This document shows positions 33,327 to 42,115 of a stretch of 64,000 bases of DNA, in pieces. The translations under genes and the position numbers were made by a program. This DNA is from Alishewanella agri BL06 (GTDB lineage Bacteria > Pseudomonadota > Gammaproteobacteria > Enterobacterales > Alteromonadaceae): NCBI RefSeq assembly GCF_000272005.1, contig NZ_AKKU01000017.1:168931-232930 (forward strand), read 5' to 3'. The notes under the pieces were generated by a model. The model saw only the letters and a program-made list of their open reading frames with translations. It was not told where the DNA came from and did no database searches. Numbering within the stretch: the first letter of the stretch is position 1; each line of letters begins with the position of its first letter.

Positions 33327-34607
33327 ATGATGTTACGGCGATTTTTGTTCCATCTTCTTTGGTTAGCCGCTATCGCTAACTGCAGTGCAGCAGTTGCCAA
33401 AGCAACCACTGAGCAAACCCAGCTGACGCTGCACACCGAAACCCTGGTGCTAGGTGCCGGTTGTTTTTGGGGGGTGGAAAAGCGCTTTGAGGCGATGCCA
33501 GGGGTGTTGGATGTGCAGGCCGGTTACGCCGGTGGTAAAGGAGTCAGGCCGGTTTACCGTGAAATTACCCAACGCCGGCATCAATTTAACCCGAATAATC
33601 ACGCCGAAGTGGTAAAAATTGAGTTTCAGCCAGAGCTGATTAGTGCCAGGCAATTGCTGCAACAATTCTATGAAATGCACGACCCAACCCAGCAAAACCG
33701 CCAGGGTAACGATGTTGGCACCCAGTACCGCTCGGTTATTTTTTATCAGAATGAGACACAAGCCGCGCTGGCCCGTGAGATCACCGCAGAATATCAGGCC
33801 TTACTCACTGCGGCCGGCTACGGCGCCATTCAAACACAAATTATCCCGCTACCGCAGTTTTATCCAGCCGAGGACTATCATCAGGATTATCTGGCGAAAA
33901 ACCCGAATGGCTACTGCCCGGACCACGCCACCGGCGTACGCTTTGCCGATAGTCCTGAGCCTGTGATCGCTGCGGTAGATAACAGCGCGCTGCTGACCGA
34001 TAAACATATTGTGCTGTTAGATGCGCCGGACTGTCCGTACTGTGAAAAGTTTAAAGCTGATGTGGTTAAGCACTATCAGGGCGCCATTCCGCTGCATTTG
34101 CGCCGCGCCAGCCAGCTACAACAACTGCAGCTGAAAACCCCGACCTTTGCCACACCTACACTGTACTTTTTGCAGGATGGGGTTGAAGTGCTGGGTATTC
34201 AGGGCTATCTGGCGCCGGCAGACTTTTACCGGGTGCTGGGACATTTTCAGCTGGGAGAGCAAAGCGAAGCCTATAAAGTGGCCTTTAACAGTGGCACCGA
34301 CAGGCCGTTTTGCCAGCAATATGAGCAATTTCGTAATACGCCGGATGGGGTCTTTATCGATGCGTTAAGTGGCGCACCGTTATTTGATACCCGTGACCGC
34401 TTTAACTCGGGTACCGGCTGGTTATCGTTTCGTAAACCGGTGACGGGTGCCGTCACAACGCGGCCGGATTACAGCCATGGCATGGTTCGTACCGAAGTGC
34501 TGGCCGCCATATCCGGCATTCATCTGGGCCATGTGTTTAACGATGGACCGAATGGCAGCCCCCGTTATTGTATTAATGCGACAGTGCTGGAGTTTGTGGC
34601 GCGCTGA
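33327..34607 (+). CDS. Periplasmic three-domain methionine sulfoxide reductase, MsrA - thioredoxin-like - MsrB
   Basis: This enzyme repairs both stereoisomers of oxidised methionine. The 426-residue precursor has a signal peptide (1 to about 24). The MsrA domain carries catalytic Cys46 in GAGCFWGVEKRF. A short thioredoxin/glutaredoxin-like domain with C236-P-Y-C239 follows (about 215-305), then MsrB with catalytic Cys415 in PRYCINATVLEF. The MsrB part lacks the four zinc cysteines (GVFIDALSGAPLF replaces the C-x2-C form) and has GTGWLSF, not GTGWPSF; Cys329 may serve as resolving residue. The middle position of the thioredoxin-like domain differs from neisserial PilB, where it comes first. 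It could recycle both catalytic sites internally. Tandem ATGs open the gene after GAGAGGG. Confidence 0.92.
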   Translation: MMLRRFLFHLLWLAAIANCSAAVAKATTEQTQLTLHTETLVLGAGCFWGVEKRFEAMPGVLDVQAGYAGGKGVRPVYREITQRRHQFNPNNHAEVVKIEFQPELISARQLLQQFYEMHDPTQQNRQGNDVGTQYRSVIFYQNETQAALAREITAEYQALLTAAGYGAIQTQIIPLPQFYPAEDYHQDYLAKNPNGYCPDHATGVRFADSPEPVIAAVDNSALLTDKHIVLLDAPDCPYCEKFKADVVKHYQGAIPLHLRRASQLQQLQLKTPTFATPTLYFLQDGVEVLGIQGYLAPADFYRVLGHFQLGEQSEAYKVAFNSGTDRPFCQQYEQFRNTPDGVFIDALSGAPLFDTRDRFNSGTGWLSFRKPVTGAVTTRPDYSHGMVRTEVLAAISGIHLGHVFNDGPNGSPRYCINATVLEFVAR

Positions 34608-34628
34608 CCACCAGAGTCCACAAAAGGA

Positions 34629-34652
34629 GCCTGCCGCCGGATAGCGGCAGGC
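34629..34652. terminator. Bidirectional stem-loop between msrAB and the DUF3012 lipoprotein gene
   Basis: A 9-bp perfect stem (GCCTGCCGC / GCGGCAGGC, 6-base loop) lies between convergent genes. On the minus strand it is followed by TCCTTTTG, so it is a moderate terminator for the DUF3012 gene. Confidence 0.65.
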
Positions 34653-34661
34653 TTAACGCGG

Positions 34662-34835
34662 TTATTCTTCGACTTTAAACAGACAGTGTTTGGCAAAGTC
34701 GGCCGCTTCATTCGCGGTCCAATCGCCTTTGGGCTTCTTCTCCATTGCTTCACACCATTTTTTTGAGCCGACTTCCGGCGCACATCCCACCAAAAACAGA
34801 CTACTGACTACCACTAGCGCTAACAGTTTTTTCAT
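34662..34835 (-). CDS. Small DUF3012 lipoprotein (57 aa)
   Basis: This short gene would be missed by a 60-codon cutoff. The 57-residue product starts MKKLLALVVVSSLFLVGCAP with a lipobox (LVGC, Cys18). The mature part contains EVGSKKWCEAMEKKPKGDWT and NEAADFAKHCLF, the conserved pattern of DUF3012, a tiny lipoprotein family common in marine gammaproteobacteria. The two cysteines after the lipobox could form a disulfide. Function is unknown. It is convergent with the Msr gene and ends at a shared stem-loop. GGGAGT lies upstream of its ATG. Confidence 0.9.
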   Translation of the reverse strand: MKKLLALVVVSSLFLVGCAPEVGSKKWCEAMEKKPKGDWTANEAADFAKHCLFKVEE

Positions 34836-34946
34836 CGTTGACTCCCTTGCTGACCTCTGATGCTGCAGCCTGTTGCGGGCTGCCCGTTGCTACTCACATG
34901 GCTATTGTATAGTGACCGCCACTGAATTGCGGCTGAATCTTATCGA

Positions 34947-35411
34947 TTACCATTTCAGCCCGGTCACCTCCTCATGTTGCAACAACCAGGCTTTTTTATC
35001 CAGCCCGCCGGCATAGCCGGTCAAAGTACCGTTAGCACCAATCACCCGATGACAGGGTACAATAATCGCCAACGGGTTTTTACTGTTGGCCAGTCCTACC
35101 GCCCGCACACCTTTTGGATTCGCAATAGCGATAGCGATATCACGATAGCTGGCGGTGCGACCATAGGGTACTCCGGTCAGGGCGCGCCAGACCTGCTGCT
35201 GAAAGGCGGTGCCGCTTGCGGCCAGCGGTAAATCAAATTCGGTCAGTTCTTTGCCAAAATAGGCAGCCAGTTGCGTTTTGGCCGCCAGCAGCAGCGGTTG
35301 CTCACTGCAAGGCTGTGTCGCCGCAGTACAAAAGCTGACAGCCGTCAGACCTTGCTCGTTAGCCGCAATTTCAATCAGTCCCAACGGACTGGGCAGATAG
35401 TTGTAATACAT
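34947..35411 (-). CDS. ogt: Methylated-DNA--protein-cysteine S-methyltransferase
   Basis: Ogt transfers the methyl group from O6-methylguanine to its own cysteine in a suicide reaction. The 154-residue protein has the active site IIVPCHRVIG, plus FQQQVWRALTGVPYGRTASYRDIA, the DNA-binding helix and arginine-finger region. ATG 35411 is chosen, seven bases after AGGAG; the GTG two codons earlier abuts the ribosome site. It starts 10 bases after the end of the Ada-AlkA fusion gene, so the two form one alkylation-repair operon. Confidence 0.92.
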   Translation of the reverse strand: MYYNYLPSPLGLIEIAANEQGLTAVSFCTAATQPCSEQPLLLAAKTQLAAYFGKELTEFDLPLAASGTAFQQQVWRALTGVPYGRTASYRDIAIAIANPKGVRAVGLANSKNPLAIIVPCHRVIGANGTLTGYAGGLDKKAWLLQHEEVTGLKW

Positions 35412-35421
35412 CTTCACTCTC

Positions 35422-36840
35422 CTATTCAGCCAGCGGCGGTTTTGCCAGCGACTGCCACAACTGCAGGGTTAAATAACTACGCCAGGGCCGGCCACTTTCT
35501 GCAGTGAACGCCAGCTCAGTTTGCTGCAGGGCGTTCTTAATACCGGCATCACCGGCCAGCCAGATATCCGGATCGCCCAAACCGCGCATCCGGGCGTACT
35601 GGCAGGTCCAGGGGCCAATACCTTTTAGCTGTTGCCAGCGGTCGATATTATCCGGCTCGGTATCATGCAGTATATGTTCACTAAAGCGACGCAAGGTATC
35701 CCGCCGCGCCTGTGGCATTTTCAAAAAACCTAATTCACTACCGGCTATTGCTTGCGCAGTAGGAAAGAAACGCGGCGCCTCCACCAGAGTAGCCGCCGTG
35801 CTACAGGGTTCACCCAGCTGCTGTACCAGCGTATTTAATAGCTGCCGGGCGGCCTGCACGCTAACTTGCTGCCCGAGAATTGCCCGCACTCCAGCTTCAA
35901 AAGGGCTCCATAAACCGGGTAAGCGCAGACCCTGACAATAGCCGGGTAACCTGGCCAACTGCGGGGCCAGATGCTGCTCGACCTGATTAATATCTACGTC
36001 CAGATCGAACAGGCGTCGGATCTGTTGCAATACGGCCGGCAATACCGGCCAGTGATCCAGCTCCAGCTGCAGCCGAAAACGGTGTAAATCGGGCTGATGA
36101 TACAACGTAAAATGGCCCTGAGCCTGCCGCAAAGTAAAGGTTCTGCCGTAATAATCATTGCCAGCCCATTCCACCCCCGCTAATAACCGCGCCTGCAGAA
36201 ATTGTCGTAACTGCTGCCAGGCAAAAGGCGGGCGATAGGCTAAAAACAAGCTAATACCGCTTGTAGCTGGCAGCTCACGCTTGCGAATTTCACCGGGGCT
36301 GAGTTTCAGGATCTGTTTACACTGCGCATTAAAACTGCGGATACTCTGAAAACCACTGGCCAGCGCCACGTCAGTCACCGGCAGGGCGGTACTTTGCAGC
36401 AATTGTTTCGCCAGCAGCAGTTGCTGCAATAACGCATAGCGTTTGGGTGACAGTCCCAACTGGCGGTTAAACAGTTGCCGTAAGTAACGCTCGGAGACAC
36501 CCAGCCGAGCGGCCAGTGCCGGCATCGCGCCCTGCTGCAAGGCACCTTCGTCAATCAAGCGCAGTGCCCGAGTCAGGGTGCTGTTTGTGCCACGCCAGGC
36601 TGCGGATCCGGGAGCGCTGTCTGGCCGGCAACGCAAGCAGGGACGAAAACCGGCAGCAAGCGCTGCGACGGCTGAGGGGTAATACCGGACATGCTGCTCT
36701 TTGGGTGCCGGCGCCGGACAAATATTGCGGCAAAAAATCCCGGTACTGGTTACCGCAACAAAGAAGCGGCCATCAAAGCGCGCATCGCGTGCTAAGCGGG
36801 CCTGCTGGAAAATTTGCAACTCTGTCTCAGAAAAAACCAT
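35422..36840 (-). CDS. Ada-type regulator fused to AlkA-type 3-methyladenine DNA glycosylase
   Basis: The 472-residue protein joins an Ada N-terminal zinc domain (C37, C41, C68, C71), an AraC-type HTH (about 80-185), an AlkA_N-like region and an HhH-GPD glycosylase domain. The last contains LKGIGPWTCQYARMRGLGDPDIW, with the catalytic Asp probably in LAGDAGIKNAL. Cys37 would accept methyl from phosphotriesters and turn the protein into an activator, while the C-terminal half excises 3-methyladenine. In E. coli the Ada domain is fused to the O6-methylguanine transferase instead; here that activity is the separate ogt gene downstream. ATG 36840 follows GGAG at good spacing; the longer frame to 36909 lacks one. 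Confidence 0.92.
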   Translation of the reverse strand: MVFSETELQIFQQARLARDARFDGRFFVAVTSTGIFCRNICPAPAPKEQHVRYYPSAVAALAAGFRPCLRCRPDSAPGSAAWRGTNSTLTRALRLIDEGALQQGAMPALAARLGVSERYLRQLFNRQLGLSPKRYALLQQLLLAKQLLQSTALPVTDVALASGFQSIRSFNAQCKQILKLSPGEIRKRELPATSGISLFLAYRPPFAWQQLRQFLQARLLAGVEWAGNDYYGRTFTLRQAQGHFTLYHQPDLHRFRLQLELDHWPVLPAVLQQIRRLFDLDVDINQVEQHLAPQLARLPGYCQGLRLPGLWSPFEAGVRAILGQQVSVQAARQLLNTLVQQLGEPCSTAATLVEAPRFFPTAQAIAGSELGFLKMPQARRDTLRRFSEHILHDTEPDNIDRWQQLKGIGPWTCQYARMRGLGDPDIWLAGDAGIKNALQQTELAFTAESGRPWRSYLTLQLWQSLAKPPLAE

Positions 36841-36938
36841 AACCGGCTCCGGTAACGAATTGGCCTCAGTATAACCAGAAGCGGCGAAATCACTGGCAGT
36901 TTTCGGCACTGATTAGCTATCGCACCGCTGCAAGCACC

Positions 36939-38498
36939 TCACTGCGGATAACCGGTGATCACGCGGATTTTCTGATACAGGGGCTTTAACTGGCGGTACA
37001 TTTTTAAATACACCTCGCGATACAGGCGTTGATATTGCGCCGCCACGGCCGGCTCTGGTAAAAAACGCTGCGGGCTTTGACACATCGCCTGCTGCGCCTG
37101 CCTGAAATCCGCATAGCGCTGTAACCCAACCATGGCAGTGATGGCAGCGCCCAGTGCTGAGGTTTCACTGGTATGCGGCCTTTCCACCGGTAAATTAAAT
37201 ACATTGGCAGTCAGTTGCAGAATTTGCTCGCTTTGCGCGCCGCCTCCCGATACCCGCAGCCGCTGCATCTTTACGCCATTGCGACGCTCTAAACGCTCGC
37301 GGCCTTCGAGCAAGGCATAGGCCAAACCTTCAATCAGCGCCCGGTAGACATGCGCCCGCTGATGCACATCACCAAAGCCAATTAAGGCGCCCTTGGCTTC
37401 CGGCCCCGGCTCGCGAATGCCGGGTGACCAGTAAGGCTGCAACATTAAGCCCATACTGCCGGGCGGTACAGCTTTGAGCAGTTCATCAAACAACTGCTCG
37501 GGCGCGATGCCCAGCACCGCCGCTTCCTGCTGCTCCTGCAAACCAAACTGGGTTTTAAACCAACTTACCAGCCAAAAGCCGCGGTAAATCATCACTTCAG
37601 TATTGTAATATCCGGGTTGAGCCGCAGGGTAAGCGGGTAACCAGGGGCCGGGTTCTATATAGCGCCGATTGGCTGTGCTGATGGTGGCTGTAGTGCCATA
37701 GCTGATACAGCCGGTATCGGGCGTTAGGCCGCCAGAGCCCAAGACTTCGCAAGCCTTATCTGCCGCAGCAGCAAACAGCGGGATCCCGGCAGGCAGTCCC
37801 AACGCTTGCGCAGCGCTGCCGGTCAGCTTGCCCAATTCCGTGGCTGGGGGTTTTAATGGCGCCAACTGCGCTGGTTTTAACGATAACGCCTGCCACTTCC
37901 AGCTAAAACGGCTGGCCCAGCCCTGTTGTTGAAAGTCAAAGGGCAGGTAACCAACCTGGGCCGCACTGCAATCCACCAGCTCCCCGGTCAGTTGTAAGGT
38001 CAGGTAACCGGAGAGCAAGACATAATGGGCGGTCTGTTGCCACAGTTGTGGCTGCTGCTCAGCGAGCCAGTTTGACGGCGCCCGGCGCTGAAAACGCTCG
38101 ACGATTGCCGTAATACCCATTAGCCAGAACAGACTGCGCCAGCTACCAAGCCGGGGCAACACTGTGGCCGAGCGCTGATCTAACCACAAAATAGCAGGGC
38201 GCAGCGGCTGCTGGTCTTTATCCAGACAAATCATGGTGCCACGTTGGGTGGTAAGAGTAACGGCCGCAATGTCGCTGGCTGCGACCGGACTGTGCTGCCA
38301 CAAATCGGCACAGGCTGCACTTAAGGTTTGCCAATACGCACTGACCGGCAACTCCGCCATACCGGGCTCAGGTGAGTGATACGGCGGCATCGCCTGCTGA
38401 CCTTTGGCGATAATATTGCCGCTGTCGTCGACAATAATGGCGCGGACGCTTTGGGTACCAAAATCCAGCGCCAGCACATAACACGGAGTCTGCTGCAT
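36939..38498 (-). CDS. FGGY-family carbohydrate kinase
   Basis: The 519-residue kinase has the N-terminal phosphate loop LALDFGTQSVRAIIVD and ILWLDQRSA, and the C-terminal FGGY domain (RVSGGGAQSEQILQLTANVFNLPVERP, ETSALGAA). The family phosphorylates sugars or polyols such as xylulose, glycerol or ribulose; the substrate here is not resolved. ATG 38498 is preferred to a TTG five codons earlier. No transporter or isomerase is adjacent: it stands alone between the ada-alkA gene and the iron-uptake block. Confidence 0.85.
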   Translation of the reverse strand: MQQTPCYVLALDFGTQSVRAIIVDDSGNIIAKGQQAMPPYHSPEPGMAELPVSAYWQTLSAACADLWQHSPVAASDIAAVTLTTQRGTMICLDKDQQPLRPAILWLDQRSATVLPRLGSWRSLFWLMGITAIVERFQRRAPSNWLAEQQPQLWQQTAHYVLLSGYLTLQLTGELVDCSAAQVGYLPFDFQQQGWASRFSWKWQALSLKPAQLAPLKPPATELGKLTGSAAQALGLPAGIPLFAAAADKACEVLGSGGLTPDTGCISYGTTATISTANRRYIEPGPWLPAYPAAQPGYYNTEVMIYRGFWLVSWFKTQFGLQEQQEAAVLGIAPEQLFDELLKAVPPGSMGLMLQPYWSPGIREPGPEAKGALIGFGDVHQRAHVYRALIEGLAYALLEGRERLERRNGVKMQRLRVSGGGAQSEQILQLTANVFNLPVERPHTSETSALGAAITAMVGLQRYADFRQAQQAMCQSPQRFLPEPAVAAQYQRLYREVYLKMYRQLKPLYQKIRVITGYPQ

Positions 38499-38608
38499 TG
38501 TTATTGTTATCAAAATGACCCGTCAGGTATCCGGTACTGTAGCCTAAAGCCAGCCGGTAACCAAGAGTGTGGTGTTAGCAGCCAAGCAGATAAATTATCA
38601 CTAATGCT

Positions 38609-38627
38609 ATTGATAATGATTATCAAT
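38609..38627. promoter_or_regulatory. Fur box upstream of the TonB-dependent receptor
   Basis: ATTGATAATGATTATCAAT is a 19-bp inverted repeat that is perfect apart from its central base. It fits the Fur consensus GATAATGATAATCATTATC. It lies 82 bp before the receptor start, where binding of Fur with iron would block transcription. Confidence 0.9.
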
Positions 38628-38709
38628 ACTGTATTATTTGCAGCCATCTTAGTCAGGGCCCGGTTGTAGCAAACACTGCGGCCAAACTTTTATCAAGGAG
38701 ACTGCATCA

Positions 38710-40857
38710 ATGAAGTATTCGTTACTTGCCGCCAGCCTGTCGGCTGCGCTGATTGGTCAAGCGGCAGCCGCCGCCCCGGCTCCGGTAAGCCCGGAAGAGC
38801 AAGAAATTGAGGTGATCACGGTGAAAAGCCAACGCGGCCTGATTTCGTATGTCAGTGCCTCGGGCGCGAAATCGGATACACCTATTATCGAAACTCCGCT
38901 GTCAGTATCAGTGTTAACGGAAGAACGGATTACGGATCTCGGTGCCTTGACTGTGCAGGATGCCCTGGGGTATGTCGCGGGCTTGTATAACGGCCCTTAT
39001 GGTTTAGATACCCGCGGTGATTGGGCGCAGATCCGCGGCGTATCACCGGTGCAGTATTTGGATGGCTTAAAGTCGCTATTCGGTTTTTACAATAACGTCC
39101 GGATTGCTCCGTACGCTCTGTCACAAATTGAGATCCTAAAAGGTCCAAGCTCAGTGCTTTATGGTCAGGGATCGATAGGTGGTATTGTGAATCTGGTCAG
39201 TAAAAAACCGGAACCGGTACCCAGTGGTCAGGTGTGGCTGCAACTGGGTAACTATTCCCGGCAGCAACTGGCCGCTGATTGGACAGGCCCACTCAACAGC
39301 GATGCAGCAGTTCAGGGGCGCCTGGTTGCACTTTGGCGTGACAGTGACACTCAAACCGACTTTGTACCGGATAACAGCAAAGTGCTGGCGCCTTCGGTCA
39401 GCTGGCAGCTCAGTGACGCGACGAAACTGACGGTACTGCTAAACTGGCAGCAAAATGAATCTGGCTCCAGCACCCAGTTCTTCCCGCACAAAGGAACAAT
39501 ACTGGCCAATGAGTTTGGCCAGATCCCAAGTAACCGCTTTGTGTCTGAGCCTGGCTTCGACAAATATGATACTGAGCAGGTGGCACTAACCACTATCCTG
39601 GAACATGACCTATCGGCCGACTGGCAACTGCGTTTTGCCAGCCGCTACAGCGACAGCCATGCTGACTATCGCACTATGTATGGTTGGCCACCGGTACTGC
39701 AAGCCGATAATCGCAGCGTCAATCGGGTGGTGTATTTAAGTGACGCCACGGCCCGCGCCCTGACCAGCGATCTGCAATTACATGGCAAATTAGAAACCGG
39801 CCTGATCGAACACAATCTGGTGGTCGGTTTTGATTATCAAAACGCTTACACCGACAATGACTCCTACTACGCCGCAACCGGTGGCTTGCTGGATTTATAT
39901 AACCCACAGTATGGTCTGGTTGCTAATTTGCCGACAACCGCAGATCTTGTCGATTATCCGTCCAGTAAAACCTATCAAAGCGGGCTTTATCTGCAAAATA
40001 ATATGAAAATTGCCGAAAAGTGGCTACTTTCTGCAGCGCTGCGCCGCGACAAAGCCACCACCAATCCCGAGCTAACCGCTGCCGCCAGTCAATATGCTAC
40101 AACCGGCCGGCTCGGGTTAATGTACTTGTTCGAACAGGGTATTTCGCCCTACATCAGTTACAGTGAGTCGTTCGAACCTTTACTGGGAACGGATGCCTTC
40201 GGTAAAGCCTTTGTGCCCAGAACCGCGGAACAAATTGAAGCAGGGATCAAGTATCAGCCAAAAGGTACTGAACATTTGCTTACGGCAGCTGTGTTTGAGA
40301 TCACTGAACAAAACCGCACTACCAGTCTGGCTGCCGGACAGTTAAATGATCCGGCACTGATTAATCCAAATGGTCAGATACAAAGCGGCGAGGCAACAGC
40401 AAAGGGTGTGGAGCTGGAAGCTCAACTGGCCTGGCGTGATCTGGATATTTATGCCAGCTATGCCTTTATTGACGCCTATGTCAGTCGCAGTAACCGGATT
40501 GGCGAGCAAGGCGCAACCCTGGCCGCGCAACCGGAGCAACTGGCCTCAATTTGGGCAACCTGGCGTCCGGCAGCACTTGATGGTTGGCAATTTGGCGCTG
40601 GCGTACGTTATGTTGGTGAAACGTCGGACGGCACCGCTTTTGTGCAACAAAATGGCGTGGTGTTAAATCAACCCCTGACGACAGCGTCCTACACCCTATT
40701 TGATGCCATGCTGGGTTACGATTTCGGTCGTTATAGTGTCAGCCTGCAAGCACATAATTTAACTGATAAAACCGTTATCACTTCCTGCCTGGCCCGTGGC
40801 GACTGCTTCTATGGCCAACAGCGAACCCTGACCGCTAACTTACGTTACAACTTCTGA
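38710..40857 (+). CDS. TonB-dependent siderophore receptor
   Basis: The 715-residue outer-membrane receptor has a signal peptide (1 to about 21, AAAA-AP). Next come a TonB-box-like EIEVITVKSQ (residues 32-41), a plug domain (IIETPLSVSVLTEERI, QIRGVSPVQYLDGLK, SQIEILKGPSSVLYGQGSIGGIVNLVSKKP) and a beta-barrel ending in a C-terminal Phe (LTANLRYNF). The plug and barrel resemble FhuA/FpvA-like siderophore receptors; the ligand is unknown. A Fur box precedes it and another follows before the PepSY gene, so both respond to iron. Strong SD TCAAGGAG lies upstream. Confidence 0.94.
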   Translation: MKYSLLAASLSAALIGQAAAAAPAPVSPEEQEIEVITVKSQRGLISYVSASGAKSDTPIIETPLSVSVLTEERITDLGALTVQDALGYVAGLYNGPYGLDTRGDWAQIRGVSPVQYLDGLKSLFGFYNNVRIAPYALSQIEILKGPSSVLYGQGSIGGIVNLVSKKPEPVPSGQVWLQLGNYSRQQLAADWTGPLNSDAAVQGRLVALWRDSDTQTDFVPDNSKVLAPSVSWQLSDATKLTVLLNWQQNESGSSTQFFPHKGTILANEFGQIPSNRFVSEPGFDKYDTEQVALTTILEHDLSADWQLRFASRYSDSHADYRTMYGWPPVLQADNRSVNRVVYLSDATARALTSDLQLHGKLETGLIEHNLVVGFDYQNAYTDNDSYYAATGGLLDLYNPQYGLVANLPTTADLVDYPSSKTYQSGLYLQNNMKIAEKWLLSAALRRDKATTNPELTAAASQYATTGRLGLMYLFEQGISPYISYSESFEPLLGTDAFGKAFVPRTAEQIEAGIKYQPKGTEHLLTAAVFEITEQNRTTSLAAGQLNDPALINPNGQIQSGEATAKGVELEAQLAWRDLDIYASYAFIDAYVSRSNRIGEQGATLAAQPEQLASIWATWRPAALDGWQFGAGVRYVGETSDGTAFVQQNGVVLNQPLTTASYTLFDAMLGYDFGRYSVSLQAHNLTDKTVITSCLARGDCFYGQQRTLTANLRYNF

Positions 40858-40865
40858 TAAGAGGA

Positions 40866-40889
40866 TCGCCACTGGCTCAGCAGTGGCGA
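40866..40889 (+). terminator. Stem-loop after the TonB-dependent receptor gene
   Basis: A 9-bp perfect stem (TCGCCACTG / CAGTGGCGA, 6-base loop) lies 8 bases after the stop codon. No T run follows, so termination is probably partial; the next gene has its own Fur box. Confidence 0.55.
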
Positions 40890-40906
40890 CCTTACATCAA
40901 ACATTA

Positions 40907-40925
40907 ATTGATAATGATTTCCATT
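40907..40925. promoter_or_regulatory. Second Fur box, upstream of the PepSY gene
   Basis: ATTGATAATGATTTCCATT matches the left half of the box at 38609 exactly and the right half partly. It lies 38 bp before the PepSY gene start. It should be weaker than the first. Confidence 0.82.
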
Positions 40926-40963
40926 AGCGCTACGATTATGTAAATTTCCTAGGTGTTCCTGTT

Positions 40964-42115
40964 ATGGCAAAACTGACTAATCGATTCTGGTTTCAGTTAC
41001 ACGGCTGGTTTTCCTTACCCGTGTGGTTGATCTTTTGCTTTGTGTGCCTGACCGGCACCGTCGCCGTCTTCAGCCATGAACTAACCTGGCTGACCAACCC
41101 GGCAGCACGGGCCGGTAATCCGGATAACTTACCCGCCCGGCCGATACCAGAGCTGGTTGCCCGGGTGCAGCAACAATTCCCGACTGCAGATATCAGTACC
41201 GTAATGGTGTTCGAACCCTATTTAGTGCATGTGGTGGCCTTTACCGATCACGATAAACCTTACGCGCTGGCTTACATTAATCCGTACAGCGGAGAAATTC
41301 AGCAGGTAAATCAGGGACAAACCTTTATCGGGTTTATGCGTAGTTTGCATGGCTGGTTACTTTTTCCCTGGCAAAACGGCTACAGTGTTGGCTACTATCT
41401 GGTATCGGCCATGGCAATTGTGATGCTGGGCGCACTGATCACCGGGCTGATAGTTTACAAAAATTTCTGGCGCAGTTTTGTAAGACCCCAGCTGCGCTGG
41501 CGGCAAGGTAAAAAGACCTTACTCACTGATTTACACCGACTGGCGGGTGTCTGGTCTATCTGGTTTTTACTGCTGATGAGTGCAACAGGTTTGTGGTATT
41601 TAACACAAGCGGTGCTCTGGCACGCCGATATTGATATTGAACCGCATACCCCCGTGGTGTCCGCTGCCACACTGCCAAACTCGGCAGATGCCCGCCGGCT
41701 GGATTTGGCAGCAGCCTTAGACATCGCGCAACAGCGTTTCCCGGACTTCCAGCCCAGTTATTTACTGTTACCGGAACACCAGCGTGGTATGTATACCCTG
41801 ATGGGTGGTGGCGACCACATTTTTTATGACAGACTCGCTTACACCCTGAGTATTAACCCCTGGACCGGTGAAATCGCCAGCGAAAAATCCCCGGCCAATA
41901 TGAACACCTGGCAAACCATTATGCATCTGGCAGATCCGCTTCATTACGGCACCCTGGCAGGACTGTGGACCAAAACACTGTGGTTTATCTTTGGCCTGTT
42001 GTTAACCGGCATGTCGATCACCGGCTTTTTGTTGTGGCATGGCCGTACCCAATACGCAATTCGCCGCAGTCGTCACACCACTGATTTGAGCGAGGCCGAC
42101 TATGAAGCATCCTGA
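40964..42115 (+). CDS. PepSY-associated transmembrane protein (iron-uptake type)
   Basis: The 383-residue inner-membrane protein has four transmembrane helices (about 10-32, 140-165, 190-215, 340-362) with periplasmic PepSY-like regions between them. Conserved histidines lie in LHGWFSLPVWLIF, RSLHGWLLFPW and LHRLAGVWSIWFLL. Family members (PiuB-like) accompany siderophore receptors and are thought to reduce or release iron from the siderophore in the periplasm. Its own Fur box and position after the receptor support that role. It overlaps the next gene by 14 bases. Confidence 0.88.
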   Translation: MAKLTNRFWFQLHGWFSLPVWLIFCFVCLTGTVAVFSHELTWLTNPAARAGNPDNLPARPIPELVARVQQQFPTADISTVMVFEPYLVHVVAFTDHDKPYALAYINPYSGEIQQVNQGQTFIGFMRSLHGWLLFPWQNGYSVGYYLVSAMAIVMLGALITGLIVYKNFWRSFVRPQLRWRQGKKTLLTDLHRLAGVWSIWFLLLMSATGLWYLTQAVLWHADIDIEPHTPVVSAATLPNSADARRLDLAAALDIAQQRFPDFQPSYLLLPEHQRGMYTLMGGGDHIFYDRLAYTLSINPWTGEIASEKSPANMNTWQTIMHLADPLHYGTLAGLWTKTLWFIFGLLLTGMSITGFLLWHGRTQYAIRRSRHTTDLSEADYEAS

